IMG/VR virus record: IMGVR_UViG_3300020446_000041
Coordinates: 1-33,339 of that record
DNA from: a virus
Length of the DNA: 33,339 nucleotides
Reading direction: 5' to 3' (one strand)
Within the stretch, counting starts at the first letter, position 1. Each line of letters starts with the position of its first letter. The notes below the pieces were generated by a model that worked only from the letters and a program-made list of their open reading frames with translations, made no database searches and had not been told where the DNA came from. Shown here piece by piece: positions 6,929-14,479 of the stretch. Both the position numbers and the translations under genes were made by a program.

Positions 6929-7345
6929 ATGAGCGTACAAATTGCACTACTGAAGTCCGGTGAGGAAGTCATCGCAGACATTAAGGAGTTTCGTGACTCT
7001 GATGATAATCTAGTATCATATTTTTTTGGTGACCCCCACTGCATTAGGATTAAAACCCAGGAGGTTCTTCTTGAAGCAGAAGATGCTCCACCGAAACACG
7101 AACTAATTTTTTACAAGTGGATGGGTCTATCTAAGGATAAGGATATCATTGTAAATAAAGATTGGGTGGTTTGCATTGCTGACCCACTTGATTCAATTGT
7201 AGAATCTTACGGAAAGAGAAATGGAAGAAACGAATCTAGCGACAGACGAGATGATGTTGCCACCGGATCAACCAACGGAACCGGAACCCCCGACAGTACA
7301 GGTACTTTGCTTAACGAACAAGCTACTTTTACTGAGCAAGATTGA
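6929..7345 (+). CDS. Sm-like fold protein, copy 2
   Basis: 138 residues, starting MSVQIALLKSGEEVIADIKE. The first ~95 residues resemble copy 1 at 4033 (shared K/S-GEE-I-A-I start and a later NKDWVVCIADP against SKNFIVYIAAVDP). This copy has an insert in the middle and a low-complexity Gly/Thr/Ser tail. The tail (about residue 98 on) is read from bases that also encode the start of the next gene in another frame, so it may be unconstrained. The RNA-binding idea rests on the Sm-like assignment, which is moderate. Confidence 0.65.
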   Translation: MSVQIALLKSGEEVIADIKEFRDSDDNLVSYFFGDPHCIRIKTQEVLLEAEDAPPKHELIFYKWMGLSKDKDIIVNKDWVVCIADPLDSIVESYGKRNGRNESSDRRDDVATGSTNGTGTPDSTGTLLNEQATFTEQD

Positions 7346-7538
7346 GGAAGTTCTTGCAGATATCGGACAACCCGATTGCAAACTGACTAAACCCTGTCTG
7401 GTTGATAACGGAGAACTCACACCTTGGTTAACTGATGTATCAGATGACGAGGTGGTTATGATGAGTTCTGATAAAATATTGACAATGGTTACACCGAACC
7501 AAAAACTACTTGATGAATACGAATCACTGACTAAATGA
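7221..7538 (+). CDS. Conserved hypothetical protein before the DNA polymerase
   Basis: 105 residues. The first 30 are Pro/Glu/Thr-rich and the rest is a compact domain starting near VQVLCLTNKLLLLSKIEEVL. Similar proteins precede gp43 in other cyanophages as far as I recall, with no known function. The ATG at 7221 gives a 125-base overlap with the Sm-like gene. No later ATG preserves the conserved domain, so a long overlap is needed under any likely start. The stop overlaps the gp43 ATG (TGAGA after A). Confidence 0.65.
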   Translation: MEETNLATDEMMLPPDQPTEPEPPTVQVLCLTNKLLLLSKIEEVLADIGQPDCKLTKPCLVDNGELTPWLTDVSDDEVVMMSSDKILTMVTPNQKLLDEYESLTK

Positions 7539-10030
7539 GATTTTACACTAATGTCTATCAGCGATTCAATGAAATGCTGGTACGTGGATATGAAGACGGT
7601 AAGCACTTCTCTTACCGGGAAGAGTTTTACCCTACATTCTTTGTGCCGTCGAAGAGGGAATCAAACTATAAGACACTTGACGGCAAGTCTGTAGAACCAA
7701 TCAAACCCGGTAAGATCTCAGACTGTAAAGAGTTTGTAGAGAAGTACAAGGATGTAGAAGGGTTTGATGTATATGGTAATGACCGATATGTTGCCCAGTA
7801 TATTTCAGAGAAGTATCCTGAGGATGAGATCAAGTTTGATATTTCAAAGATTGGACTCTACACAATTGACATTGAGGTTGCTGCTGAAGAAGGTTTCCCT
7901 GACGTGTTTAACGTTGCAGAGGAACTTCTTGCTATCACATTGCAGGATGCTGCTACTAAGCACATCACCTGCTTTGCCTCACGTCCATTCAACAATACAC
8001 GCAAGGATGTCACCTTCGTGCTGTGCCATGACGAGTTCGACCTAATCAATAAGTTCCTAGACTGGTGGCAGGTAACCGCCCCTGACGTGATCACAGGGTG
8101 GAACTGTGAACTGTATGATATCCCCTACATCGTTGGTCGTATCGGTCGTCTGATGGGCGAGAAGGTAGTCAAGAAACTCTCTCCTTGGGGCAATGTCCGA
8201 ACCCGTGAGATCCAGAACCACGGTCGCACAGCACTGGTCTGTGAGATGGCAGGCATCACTGTGATTGACTACCTTGACTTGTACAAGAAGTTTACCTATA
8301 CTAATCAAGAATCGTATCGACTGGACCACATTGCATTTGTGGAACTAGGGCAGCGTAAGTTGGACCACTCGGAGTTTGATACCTTCCGTGATTTTTATAC
8401 AGGCAACTGGCAGAAGTTCATTGAATACAACATTATTGACGTGGAACTTGTTGACCGATTGGAAGACAAGATGAAACTGATTGAGTTGGCATTGACTATG
8501 GCATATGACGCCAAGGTAAATTACAACGATGTGTTTTTTCAGGTTCGTACTTGGGATGCAATTATCTATAACTACTTAAAGAGGAACAATATTGTTATCC
8601 CTCCAAAAGAGCGATCTGAAAAAGATTCACAATACGCAGGTGCCTATGTTAAGGAACCGATTCCAGGAAAGTATGATTGGGTTGTGTCTTTTGACCTTAA
8701 CAGTCTCTACCCTCATCTTATTATGCAGTACAACATCTCGCCAGAGACATTACAGGACACCCGGCACCCCTCAACTACAGTTAATAAGATACTTAATCAG
8801 GAAATAACCTTTGAGATGTATAAGGATTATGCGGTATGCGCCAATGGTGCAATGTACCGTAAGGACATCAAAGGTTTCCTACCACAGTTGATGGAGAAGA
8901 TGTACGGTGACCGTGTGATCTTCAAGAAAAAGATGCTTGCTGCGAAACAACAATATGAGAAGACTCCTACTAAAGCACTTGAAAAGGAAATTGCCAGGTG
9001 CAACAACATCCAAATGGCAAAGAAGATTTCTCTTAACTCTGCTTATGGTGCTATTGGTAATCAATACTTCAGGTATTTCAAACTAGCAAACGCAGAAGCA
9101 ATTACTCTGTCCGGTCAGGTGTCTATCCGCTGGATTGAGAATAAGATGAATGAGAAACTGAACAAAATCCTCAAGACGGAGAATACTGATTATGTTATTG
9201 CTTCAGATACTGATTCCATTTATCTTAATCTGGGTCCTTTTGTTGACTGGGTATTCAAAGAAAGAGAGAAAGATCCTGAGGTCATTGTCAACTTCCTTAA
9301 TAAGGTCTGTGAAGTGGAATTTGAACCTTATATTGAAAGTTCTTACCAAGCGTTGGCCGACTACGTAAATGCTTATGACCAGAAGATGCAGATGAAGCGA
9401 GAGAATATCGCTGACCGTGGTATCTGGACTGCTAAAAAGCGATACATCCTGAACGTCTGGGATAGTGAAGGTGTGCGATATGCAGAACCCAAACTCAAGA
9501 TCATGGGTATTGAAGCAGTCAAGTCATCAACACCTGCCCCCTGTCGTCAGATGATCAAGGATGGTTTGAAACTGGTGATGAGCGGAACAGAGGATGAGGT
9601 GATTGAGTTCATTGAGAACTCCCGTAAAGACTTCCGTAATCTACCACCTGAGGAAGTTGCATTCCCACGTTCAGTTTCTAGTGTGACCAAGTATAAAGGT
9701 GCAAATACAATCTATGCAAAGGGAACACCAATGCATTGTCGTGGTGCTCTTCTCTATAACTTCTATATAAAAGAGCGTGGTTTGGATAAGAAGTACGCTC
9801 CCATACAAAACGGAGACAAGATTAAGTTCTGCTACCTCAAAAATCCAAACCCGACTAGAGAGAATGTAATATCCTTCATTCAAGACTTTCCCAAAGAACT
9901 GGACTTAGAACGATTCGTCGATTATGAGATGCAGTTCAATAAGGCATTCCTTGATCCGCTCAAAGTGATCTTGGATGCCATCGGGTGGTCTGTCGAAAAG
10001 AAGGTAAGTTTAGAGAGTTTCTTTTCATGA
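7535..10030 (+). CDS. 43: Family B DNA polymerase, gp43-like
   Basis: 831 residues (T4 gp43 has 898). The 3'-5' exonuclease has DIE at 112-114 (motif I), GWNCELYDIPY (motif II) and a YNIIDVELVD block (motif III). Polymerase motif A DLNSLYP begins at 387, motif B KKISLNSAYG lies near 496-505, and motif C has catalytic DTDS at 558-561. The enzyme copies the phage genome with the gp45 clamp. The frame is continuous; there is no intron, intein or split as seen in some T4-like polymerases. The ATG overlaps the preceding stop. Confidence 0.98.
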   Translation: MRFYTNVYQRFNEMLVRGYEDGKHFSYREEFYPTFFVPSKRESNYKTLDGKSVEPIKPGKISDCKEFVEKYKDVEGFDVYGNDRYVAQYISEKYPEDEIKFDISKIGLYTIDIEVAAEEGFPDVFNVAEELLAITLQDAATKHITCFASRPFNNTRKDVTFVLCHDEFDLINKFLDWWQVTAPDVITGWNCELYDIPYIVGRIGRLMGEKVVKKLSPWGNVRTREIQNHGRTALVCEMAGITVIDYLDLYKKFTYTNQESYRLDHIAFVELGQRKLDHSEFDTFRDFYTGNWQKFIEYNIIDVELVDRLEDKMKLIELALTMAYDAKVNYNDVFFQVRTWDAIIYNYLKRNNIVIPPKERSEKDSQYAGAYVKEPIPGKYDWVVSFDLNSLYPHLIMQYNISPETLQDTRHPSTTVNKILNQEITFEMYKDYAVCANGAMYRKDIKGFLPQLMEKMYGDRVIFKKKMLAAKQQYEKTPTKALEKEIARCNNIQMAKKISLNSAYGAIGNQYFRYFKLANAEAITLSGQVSIRWIENKMNEKLNKILKTENTDYVIASDTDSIYLNLGPFVDWVFKEREKDPEVIVNFLNKVCEVEFEPYIESSYQALADYVNAYDQKMQMKRENIADRGIWTAKKRYILNVWDSEGVRYAEPKLKIMGIEAVKSSTPAPCRQMIKDGLKLVMSGTEDEVIEFIENSRKDFRNLPPEEVAFPRSVSSVTKYKGANTIYAKGTPMHCRGALLYNFYIKERGLDKKYAPIQNGDKIKFCYLKNPNPTRENVISFIQDFPKELDLERFVDYEMQFNKAFLDPLKVILDAIGWSVEKKVSLESFFS

Positions 10031-10188
10031 GTAAATACATTGTTCGCTGGTCCGAACCTGGAGAATTATCTCCCAGACAACACAGCAGATACTTTAACGA
10101 TGAAACAAATGCAAGATGGTTTGCAAATGAGATGAAAAAGAGTTATAATTGGGTTATCTGCACAGAATCAAAAAACGTAATGGAGTAG
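10027..10188 (+). CDS. Small hypothetical protein after gp43
   Basis: 53 residues, starting MSKYIVRWSEPGELSPRQHS. The ATG overlaps the gp43 stop (ATGA). Trp/Tyr-rich and basic. The frame extends upstream to 9985 only within gp43. A promoter for the following genes lies near its 3' end. No family recognised. Confidence 0.65.
   Translation: MSKYIVRWSEPGELSPRQHSRYFNDETNARWFANEMKKSYNWVICTESKNVME
10121..10149 (+). promoter_or_regulatory. Early-type promoter before uvsX
   Basis: TTGCAA (10121-10126), 17 bases, TATAAT (10144-10149). The -10 box is perfect and the -35 box moderate. It would serve the 56-residue gene at 10190 and uvsX. Confidence 0.5.
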
Positions 10189-10189
10189 A

Positions 10190-10360
10190 ATGGATCTGCC
10201 AATCAACGACAAAGAACTGAATACTATTGTAAGTGCTCTTCGCCTCGGTGGAGATGCTGCCCTATATCAAAAGATGGTAAGAATCAAAGAGATTAGGGAT
10301 GCTAATCCAGGCGGACCTTATAAGAAAATTGCCCGTGAAGAATTTGGATTTGTATTGTAA
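10190..10360 (+). CDS. Small hypothetical protein before uvsX
   Basis: 56 residues, starting MDLPINDKELNTIVSALRLG. Predicted helical, with a basic C-terminal half. It starts 1 base after the previous stop and ends 2 bases before uvsX, so it fills the gap exactly. No family recognised. Confidence 0.65.
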   Translation: MDLPINDKELNTIVSALRLGGDAALYQKMVRIKEIRDANPGGPYKKIAREEFGFVL

Positions 10361-10362
10361 TT

Positions 10363-11370
10363 ATGGATTTATTAAAAGAGATTGTAAAAGAGATCGGAGA
10401 TGACTACACCCAACTTGCCGCAGACATCGACGACAAAGAACAGTATGTGGACACGGGTTCGTACATTTTTAACGGACTTGTTTCAGGGTCTATATTTGGT
10501 GGTGTATCTGGGAATAAGATTACTGCCATTGCTGGCGAGTCTAGTACTGGAAAAACTTTCTTCTCGCTTGCGGTTGTCAAGAATTTCCTGGATTCTAATC
10601 CTGATGGGTATTGCCTATATTTCGATTCTGAAGCGGCTGTTAATAAGAGTCTACTTGCAAGTAGAGGGATTGACCTTGCCCGAGTGGTTGTCGTCAATGT
10701 CGTAACCATTGAAGACTTCCGCCAGAAGGCACTGAAAGCAGTAGACATTTATCTGAAAAAACCCACAGAAGATCGCAGTCCATGCATGTTCGTGCTAGAC
10801 TCTTTAGGAATGCTTTCCACAGAGAAAGAGATCACCGACGCACTGAACGAAAAACAAGTTCGTGACATGACCAAATCCCAATTGGTTAAAGGTGCATTCC
10901 GCATGCTCACTCTGAAACTGGGACAAGCAAACATTCCACTTCTAGTAACCAACCACACCTACGATGTCATTGGATCATACGTTCCCACCAAAGAAATGGG
11001 CGGAGGCAGCGGCCTCAAATATGCAGCGTCTACGATCATTTATCTCAGCAAAAAGAAAGAAAAGGATGGAACAGAAGTCGTTGGCAATCTTATTAAAGCT
11101 AAAACAGCAAAGTCGCGTCTAAGCAAGGAGAACAAGGATGTTACAGTGCGCCTTTATTACGATGAGCGTGGTCTTGATCGATATTACGGTCTTCTTGAAC
11201 TCGGTGAAATTGGCGGACTTTGGAAAAACGTTGCTGGTCGATATGAGATAGACGGCAAGAAAGTCTATGCTAAGGCAATCTTGAAAGACCCTGAAACATA
11301 CTTCACACCAGAAGTAATGCAGAAACTTGATGAGATTGCGAAGCAAGAATTTAGTTATGGTTCTACTTAA
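10363..11370 (+). CDS. uvsX: UvsX RecA-like recombinase
   Basis: 335 residues. Walker A GESSTGKT is at 58-65 and the Walker B segment MFVLDSLGML lies near 141-150. A RecA-type MGGGSGLKYAAS segment follows. UvsX forms ATP-dependent filaments on single-stranded DNA and drives strand exchange and recombination-dependent replication. It is somewhat shorter than T4 UvsX (391). No strong ribosome site precedes the ATG at 10363, so translation may depend on coupling to the small upstream gene. The end overlaps the oxygenase start by 14 bases. Confidence 0.95.
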   Translation: MDLLKEIVKEIGDDYTQLAADIDDKEQYVDTGSYIFNGLVSGSIFGGVSGNKITAIAGESSTGKTFFSLAVVKNFLDSNPDGYCLYFDSEAAVNKSLLASRGIDLARVVVVNVVTIEDFRQKALKAVDIYLKKPTEDRSPCMFVLDSLGMLSTEKEITDALNEKQVRDMTKSQLVKGAFRMLTLKLGQANIPLLVTNHTYDVIGSYVPTKEMGGGSGLKYAASTIIYLSKKKEKDGTEVVGNLIKAKTAKSRLSKENKDVTVRLYYDERGLDRYYGLLELGEIGGLWKNVAGRYEIDGKKVYAKAILKDPETYFTPEVMQKLDEIAKQEFSYGST

Positions 11371-11905
11371 TGATTTTGTTCGTGTCTATGATGATGCATT
11401 AGATGAAGAGACCTGTGACTTTCTCATAGGTTTCTTCGATCAGAATTCAGATAAACACCAACGCATTGATGAAGATAGCAAACCATCCTTTACACAGTTA
11501 AATCTCACAGCACACTCTAAGGAAATCAGTCACATACACAATCTCTTGATTGCAAAGACATTTGAGTATCGAAATGATTACTATGAGTTTGTAGATAAAA
11601 GAGTTTTTCCAGAGTCACATGCCTTTGAACAATATCGTATCAAGAGGTATGAACCTGATGGAAAAGATATGTTTGATACTCATGTAGATGTGAAGACCCA
11701 CGCATCTGCACGGAGGTTTTTGGCATTTCTATGGTATCTAAATGATGTACCTAATGAAGGTAATACTGTGTTCAATGGTTTGACAATTGAACCTAAGAAG
11801 GGTAAACTGGTTATCTTCCCTCCCTTGTGGATGTTCCCACATAGGGGTGATCCAGTGGTTGAATGTCCAAAGTACATTCTAAGTACGTATCTACATTATA
11901 AGTAA
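11357..11905 (+). CDS. 2-oxoglutarate/Fe(II)-dependent oxygenase (P4H-like)
   Basis: 182 residues. The metal triad is visible: H109-x-D111 in FDTHVDVKTH and H162 in MFPHRGDPV. K172, ten residues later, is placed to bind 2-oxoglutarate. Such enzymes hydroxylate proteins, nucleobases or metabolites. Cyanophages carry several without proven substrates, and their use of 2-oxoglutarate links them to host nitrogen status (inference). The ATG at 11357 lies in the uvsX end and yields the natural start MVLLNDFVRV; an upstream in-frame ATG at 11327 would add ten residues inside uvsX. The stop shares one base with the gp41 ATG. Confidence 0.85.
   Translation: MVLLNDFVRVYDDALDEETCDFLIGFFDQNSDKHQRIDEDSKPSFTQLNLTAHSKEISHIHNLLIAKTFEYRNDYYEFVDKRVFPESHAFEQYRIKRYEPDGKDMFDTHVDVKTHASARRFLAFLWYLNDVPNEGNTVFNGLTIEPKKGKLVIFPPLWMFPHRGDPVVECPKYILSTYLHYK
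11780..11808 (+). promoter_or_regulatory. Possible promoter before gp41
   Basis: TTGACA (11780-11785), 17 bases, TAAACT (11803-11808). A perfect -35 with a poor -10 box, 97 bases before the gp41 ATG. Confidence 0.35.
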
Positions 11906-13281
11906 TGGAACGAATTGAGTCTACAGTCATACAAAACCTAGTCTTCAATGAGGACTTCTCCCGTAAGGTTCTACCATTTGTGCGGGAAGAATACTTTGAG
12001 AACTATCACGAGAAGATTATCTTCACTGAGATATCAAAGTTCATTGCAAAATACAATACGCTTCCGACAACTGCTGCACTCATGATTGAGGTTGAGAATC
12101 GAACTGACCTAAATGATGAAGTATATAAACAGACTGTTGAATCTCTTTCTGCACTAGAGCATGTTCCTAATGACAAGCAATGGTTGATTGATACTGCTGA
12201 AAAGTGGTGTCGTGATCGTGCAATCTATCTTGCACTCGTAGAGTCAATCAGTATTGCAGATGGTGGAGAAGACCAGAAGAAAGGTAGAGATGCTATCCCA
12301 TCAATCCTTTCTGATGCTTTAGCAGTCTCCTTTGATAATCACGTTGGACACGATTATCTGAATGATTACGAAGAAAGATACGACTTCTACCATCAAACTG
12401 AGGAGAAGATTCCTTTTGACTTGGACTTCTTCAACAAGATCACAAAGGGTGGTCTTTGTAATAAGTCTCTCAATATTGCTCTTGCAGGCACTGGCGTGGG
12501 TAAGTCTCTCTTTATGTGCCATGTTGCCTCTGCTTGCCTTTTACAGAATAAGAATGTTCTGTACATTACGATGGAGATGGCTGAGGAAAAGATTGCCGAA
12601 AGGATAGATGCTAACCTGTTGAACGTAAACATCCAGGAGATTGCAGATCTGCCACGTCAGATGTTCGAGACAAAAGTTTCAAACATTTGTAAAAAAACAC
12701 AGGGGTCATTGATAATTAAAGAATATCCAACAGCGAGTGCCCATAGTGGACATTTCAAGGCACTTCTTAATGAACTTGCACTTAAGAAGTCATTTAGACC
12801 TGATATTATTTTCATTGATTACCTTAATATATGTGCTTCCTCGCGATATCGCGCAGGCAGCAATGTCAATTCATATACAACTATTAAGTCTATTGCAGAA
12901 GAACTTAGAGGGTTGGCTTGTGAAGCAAACGTCCCTATCATTTCTGCCACGCAGACCACTCGTTCTGGTTATGGTAGCTCTGATGTTGAGCTTACTGATA
13001 CAAGTGAGTCCTTTGGTCTCCCTGCTACTGCTGATCTTATGTTTGCCCTTATTAGCACAGATGAGCTTGAAGAACTCGGACAAATTATGGTGAAGCAGTT
13101 GAAGAATCGATACAATGATCTGTCTATCAATAAGAGATTTGTAATCGGTATCGACCGTGCCAAGATGCGTCTGTATGATTGTGAGCAGTCTGCACAGCAT
13201 GACATCCTTGACAGCGGACAAGAAGAGGAGTATAATAATGAAGAAAGAACCACTAAGAAATTCGCATCTCTTAAATTCTAA
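11905..13281 (+). CDS. 41: Replicative DNA helicase, gp41-like (DnaB family)
   Basis: 458 residues (T4 gp41 has 475). The N-terminal domain (~1-160) is followed by a RecA-type ATPase: Walker A AGTGVGKS at 194-201, MEMAEEKIAERIDANLL, Walker B IIFIDYLN, then a conserved Q-TTRSGYG segment. The hexameric helicase unwinds DNA at the fork and recruits primase gp61, whose gene lies about 9 kb downstream. The start shares one base with the oxygenase stop. The last 75 bases contain a consensus promoter for mazG. Confidence 0.95.
   Translation: MERIESTVIQNLVFNEDFSRKVLPFVREEYFENYHEKIIFTEISKFIAKYNTLPTTAALMIEVENRTDLNDEVYKQTVESLSALEHVPNDKQWLIDTAEKWCRDRAIYLALVESISIADGGEDQKKGRDAIPSILSDALAVSFDNHVGHDYLNDYEERYDFYHQTEEKIPFDLDFFNKITKGGLCNKSLNIALAGTGVGKSLFMCHVASACLLQNKNVLYITMEMAEEKIAERIDANLLNVNIQEIADLPRQMFETKVSNICKKTQGSLIIKEYPTASAHSGHFKALLNELALKKSFRPDIIFIDYLNICASSRYRAGSNVNSYTTIKSIAEELRGLACEANVPIISATQTTRSGYGSSDVELTDTSESFGLPATADLMFALISTDELEELGQIMVKQLKNRYNDLSINKRFVIGIDRAKMRLYDCEQSAQHDILDSGQEEEYNNEERTTKKFASLKF
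13208..13236 (+). promoter_or_regulatory. Early sigma70-type promoter before mazG
   Basis: TTGACA (13208-13213), 17 bases, TATAAT (13231-13236): full consensus. It lies inside the gp41 coding sequence, 47 bases before the mazG ATG. Confidence 0.75.
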
Positions 13282-13282
13282 T

Positions 13283-13693
13283 ATGACTAAATCTGTTGAC
13301 TTTGAAAAGTACCAAGAGTTCGTTAACGCAGTAACCTCTGATGCTTCTACTGATTTTCTTGCTTTGTCTGACCGTCTTGTTCAACTGGATGAGAAGGGTG
13401 CAAACATTGAAAGACTCTTGACTGCTGGTGTTGGTATTAATGCCGAGGGCGGTGAGTTTCTTGAAATTATCAAGAAGATGATTTTCCAAGGCAAACCCTT
13501 CAGTCCTGAGAACAAGGAACACATGGTTATTGAACTCGGTGACCTGATGTGGTATGTTGCACAGGCATGCATGGCACTTGAAGTTTCCTTTGACGAGGTT
13601 GTTGCTCGTAATGTAAAGAAACTGGAAGCACGTTATCCTGGTGGTGCATTTGATGTATACTATTCAGAGAACCGTGCAGAGGGTGATCTGTGA
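13283..13693 (+). CDS. mazG: MazG-like nucleotide pyrophosphohydrolase
   Basis: 136 residues. The MazG/all-alpha NTP-PPase signature is present: E58xxE61 (GGEFLE), then E84LGD87 (IELGDLMW), with N110/K113 and RYP at 117-119. These acidic residues bind Mg and cleave NTPs or dNTPs to the monophosphate. Cyanophage MazG was first proposed to lower (p)ppGpp; later biochemistry favoured dGTP/dCTP-type substrates. The ATG at 13283 follows gp41 by one base; the frame is open further upstream but only within gp41. A consensus promoter lies just upstream. Family call good, substrate unknown. Confidence 0.85.
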   Translation: MTKSVDFEKYQEFVNAVTSDASTDFLALSDRLVQLDEKGANIERLLTAGVGINAEGGEFLEIIKKMIFQGKPFSPENKEHMVIELGDLMWYVAQACMALEVSFDEVVARNVKKLEARYPGGAFDVYYSENRAEGDL

Positions 13694-13848
13694 ATAAAGA
13701 TGCTGATATTCGTAATATCGATGTCAGCAGCAATGCTGATGATGGCACTGGGAGTGATACTAATCGACCCCCAGAAACCATGAATGATTTACTTAAAGAC
13801 ATTGGTGAGTTGGAAGCAACTGCACCTGATTATGGAGTTGGAAAATGA
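13690..13848 (+). CDS. Very small acidic hypothetical protein
   Basis: 52 residues from a GTG at 13690 overlapping the mazG stop. Asp/Asn-rich, probably disordered at the N-terminus, with a short helix MNDLLKDIGELEA. Supported by ATGA-type junctions on both sides. No family recognised. Confidence 0.55.
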   Translation: MNKDADIRNIDVSSNADDGTGSDTNRPPETMNDLLKDIGELEATAPDYGVGK

Positions 13849-14027
13849 GTTGTAACAAAGACATTAATCTTACATTAAACGTTCATGATGCAGCAGCAGT
13901 TCGACAAGAACTGTTTCGCACTACAAAGCAAGATAGTTATGAGTTTCCTGGACAGAGGACTCAATCAATCCGTAGGGTAATCGTTGCATTGGATGAGCAG
14001 ATTGAAGAAGCACTGAAGGATGACTGA
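13845..14027 (+). CDS. Small hypothetical protein
   Basis: 60 residues, starting MSCNKDINLTLNVHDAAAVR. A strand followed by helices, ending in DEQIEEALKDD. ATGA overlap with the gene before and an 8-base overlap with the next. No family recognised. Confidence 0.65.
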   Translation: MSCNKDINLTLNVHDAAAVRQELFRTTKQDSYEFPGQRTQSIRRVIVALDEQIEEALKDD

Positions 14028-14256
14028 CCGCGAGATCAGAAAAGATGCTAAGAATTATAGGTTCGGTGGATTTCCAGTAACTCCAACGAACCTTCTTATT
14101 TTGATCAGTAATCTTGAGGGTACATATCAAGAACTCAAGTATATGGGATTCAAGGAAGATATGGACACCCTTAAAGAAATGAAAAAGGGATACTACAAAC
14201 TGTATTTTAAAAAGAACAAAGAGGAGAAACTAAAAAATGAAAATTCTAACACTTGA
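14020..14256 (+). CDS. Small basic hypothetical protein
   Basis: 78 residues with a Lys-rich C-terminal third (KKGYYKLYFKKNKEEKLKNE). Predicted helical. The 20-base overlap with the next gene contains that gene's ribosome site. No family recognised. Confidence 0.6.
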   Translation: MTDREIRKDAKNYRFGGFPVTPTNLLILISNLEGTYQELKYMGFKEDMDTLKEMKKGYYKLYFKKNKEEKLKNENSNT

Positions 14257-14449
14257 AGATTACCAAAAGGCAGGCGAAACATTCTGGCCAAAGTATTGGT
14301 ATGTTGCTAAGGAACTTGGTGAAGATGCAAAACCAGAAGACGTTATCAAGGTGATGGAAGCAGTCGGTGCTGTTGCATTGAAACTTGCATTGGAAGAAAA
14401 AGAAGGACCATTTGGATTTAACAAAAAGGACGACGCTGAAAAATTATAA
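14237..14449 (+). CDS. Small acidic hypothetical protein
   Basis: 70 residues, starting MKILTLEDYQKAGETFWPKY. A GAGGAG ribosome site precedes the ATG. Last gene of this early block; a late-type promoter overlaps its stop codon. No family recognised. Confidence 0.65.
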   Translation: MKILTLEDYQKAGETFWPKYWYVAKELGEDAKPEDVIKVMEAVGAVALKLALEEKEGPFGFNKKDDAEKL

Positions 14450-14452
14450 ATA
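14445..14452 (+). promoter_or_regulatory. Late promoter TATAAATA
   Basis: An exact match to the T4 late promoter box, 27 bases before the ATG of the gene at 14480, at the boundary between early small genes and a block of basic proteins. Confidence 0.65.
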
Positions 14453-14479
14453 CTTACTAAGAAATAGTATAGTCTCAAG

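Noticed and set aside
9985-10026. Longer start for the 53-residue protein after gp43
   Set aside because: The extra 14 residues lie wholly inside the gp43 C-terminus; the ATGA overlap at 10027 is the usual junction in this genome.
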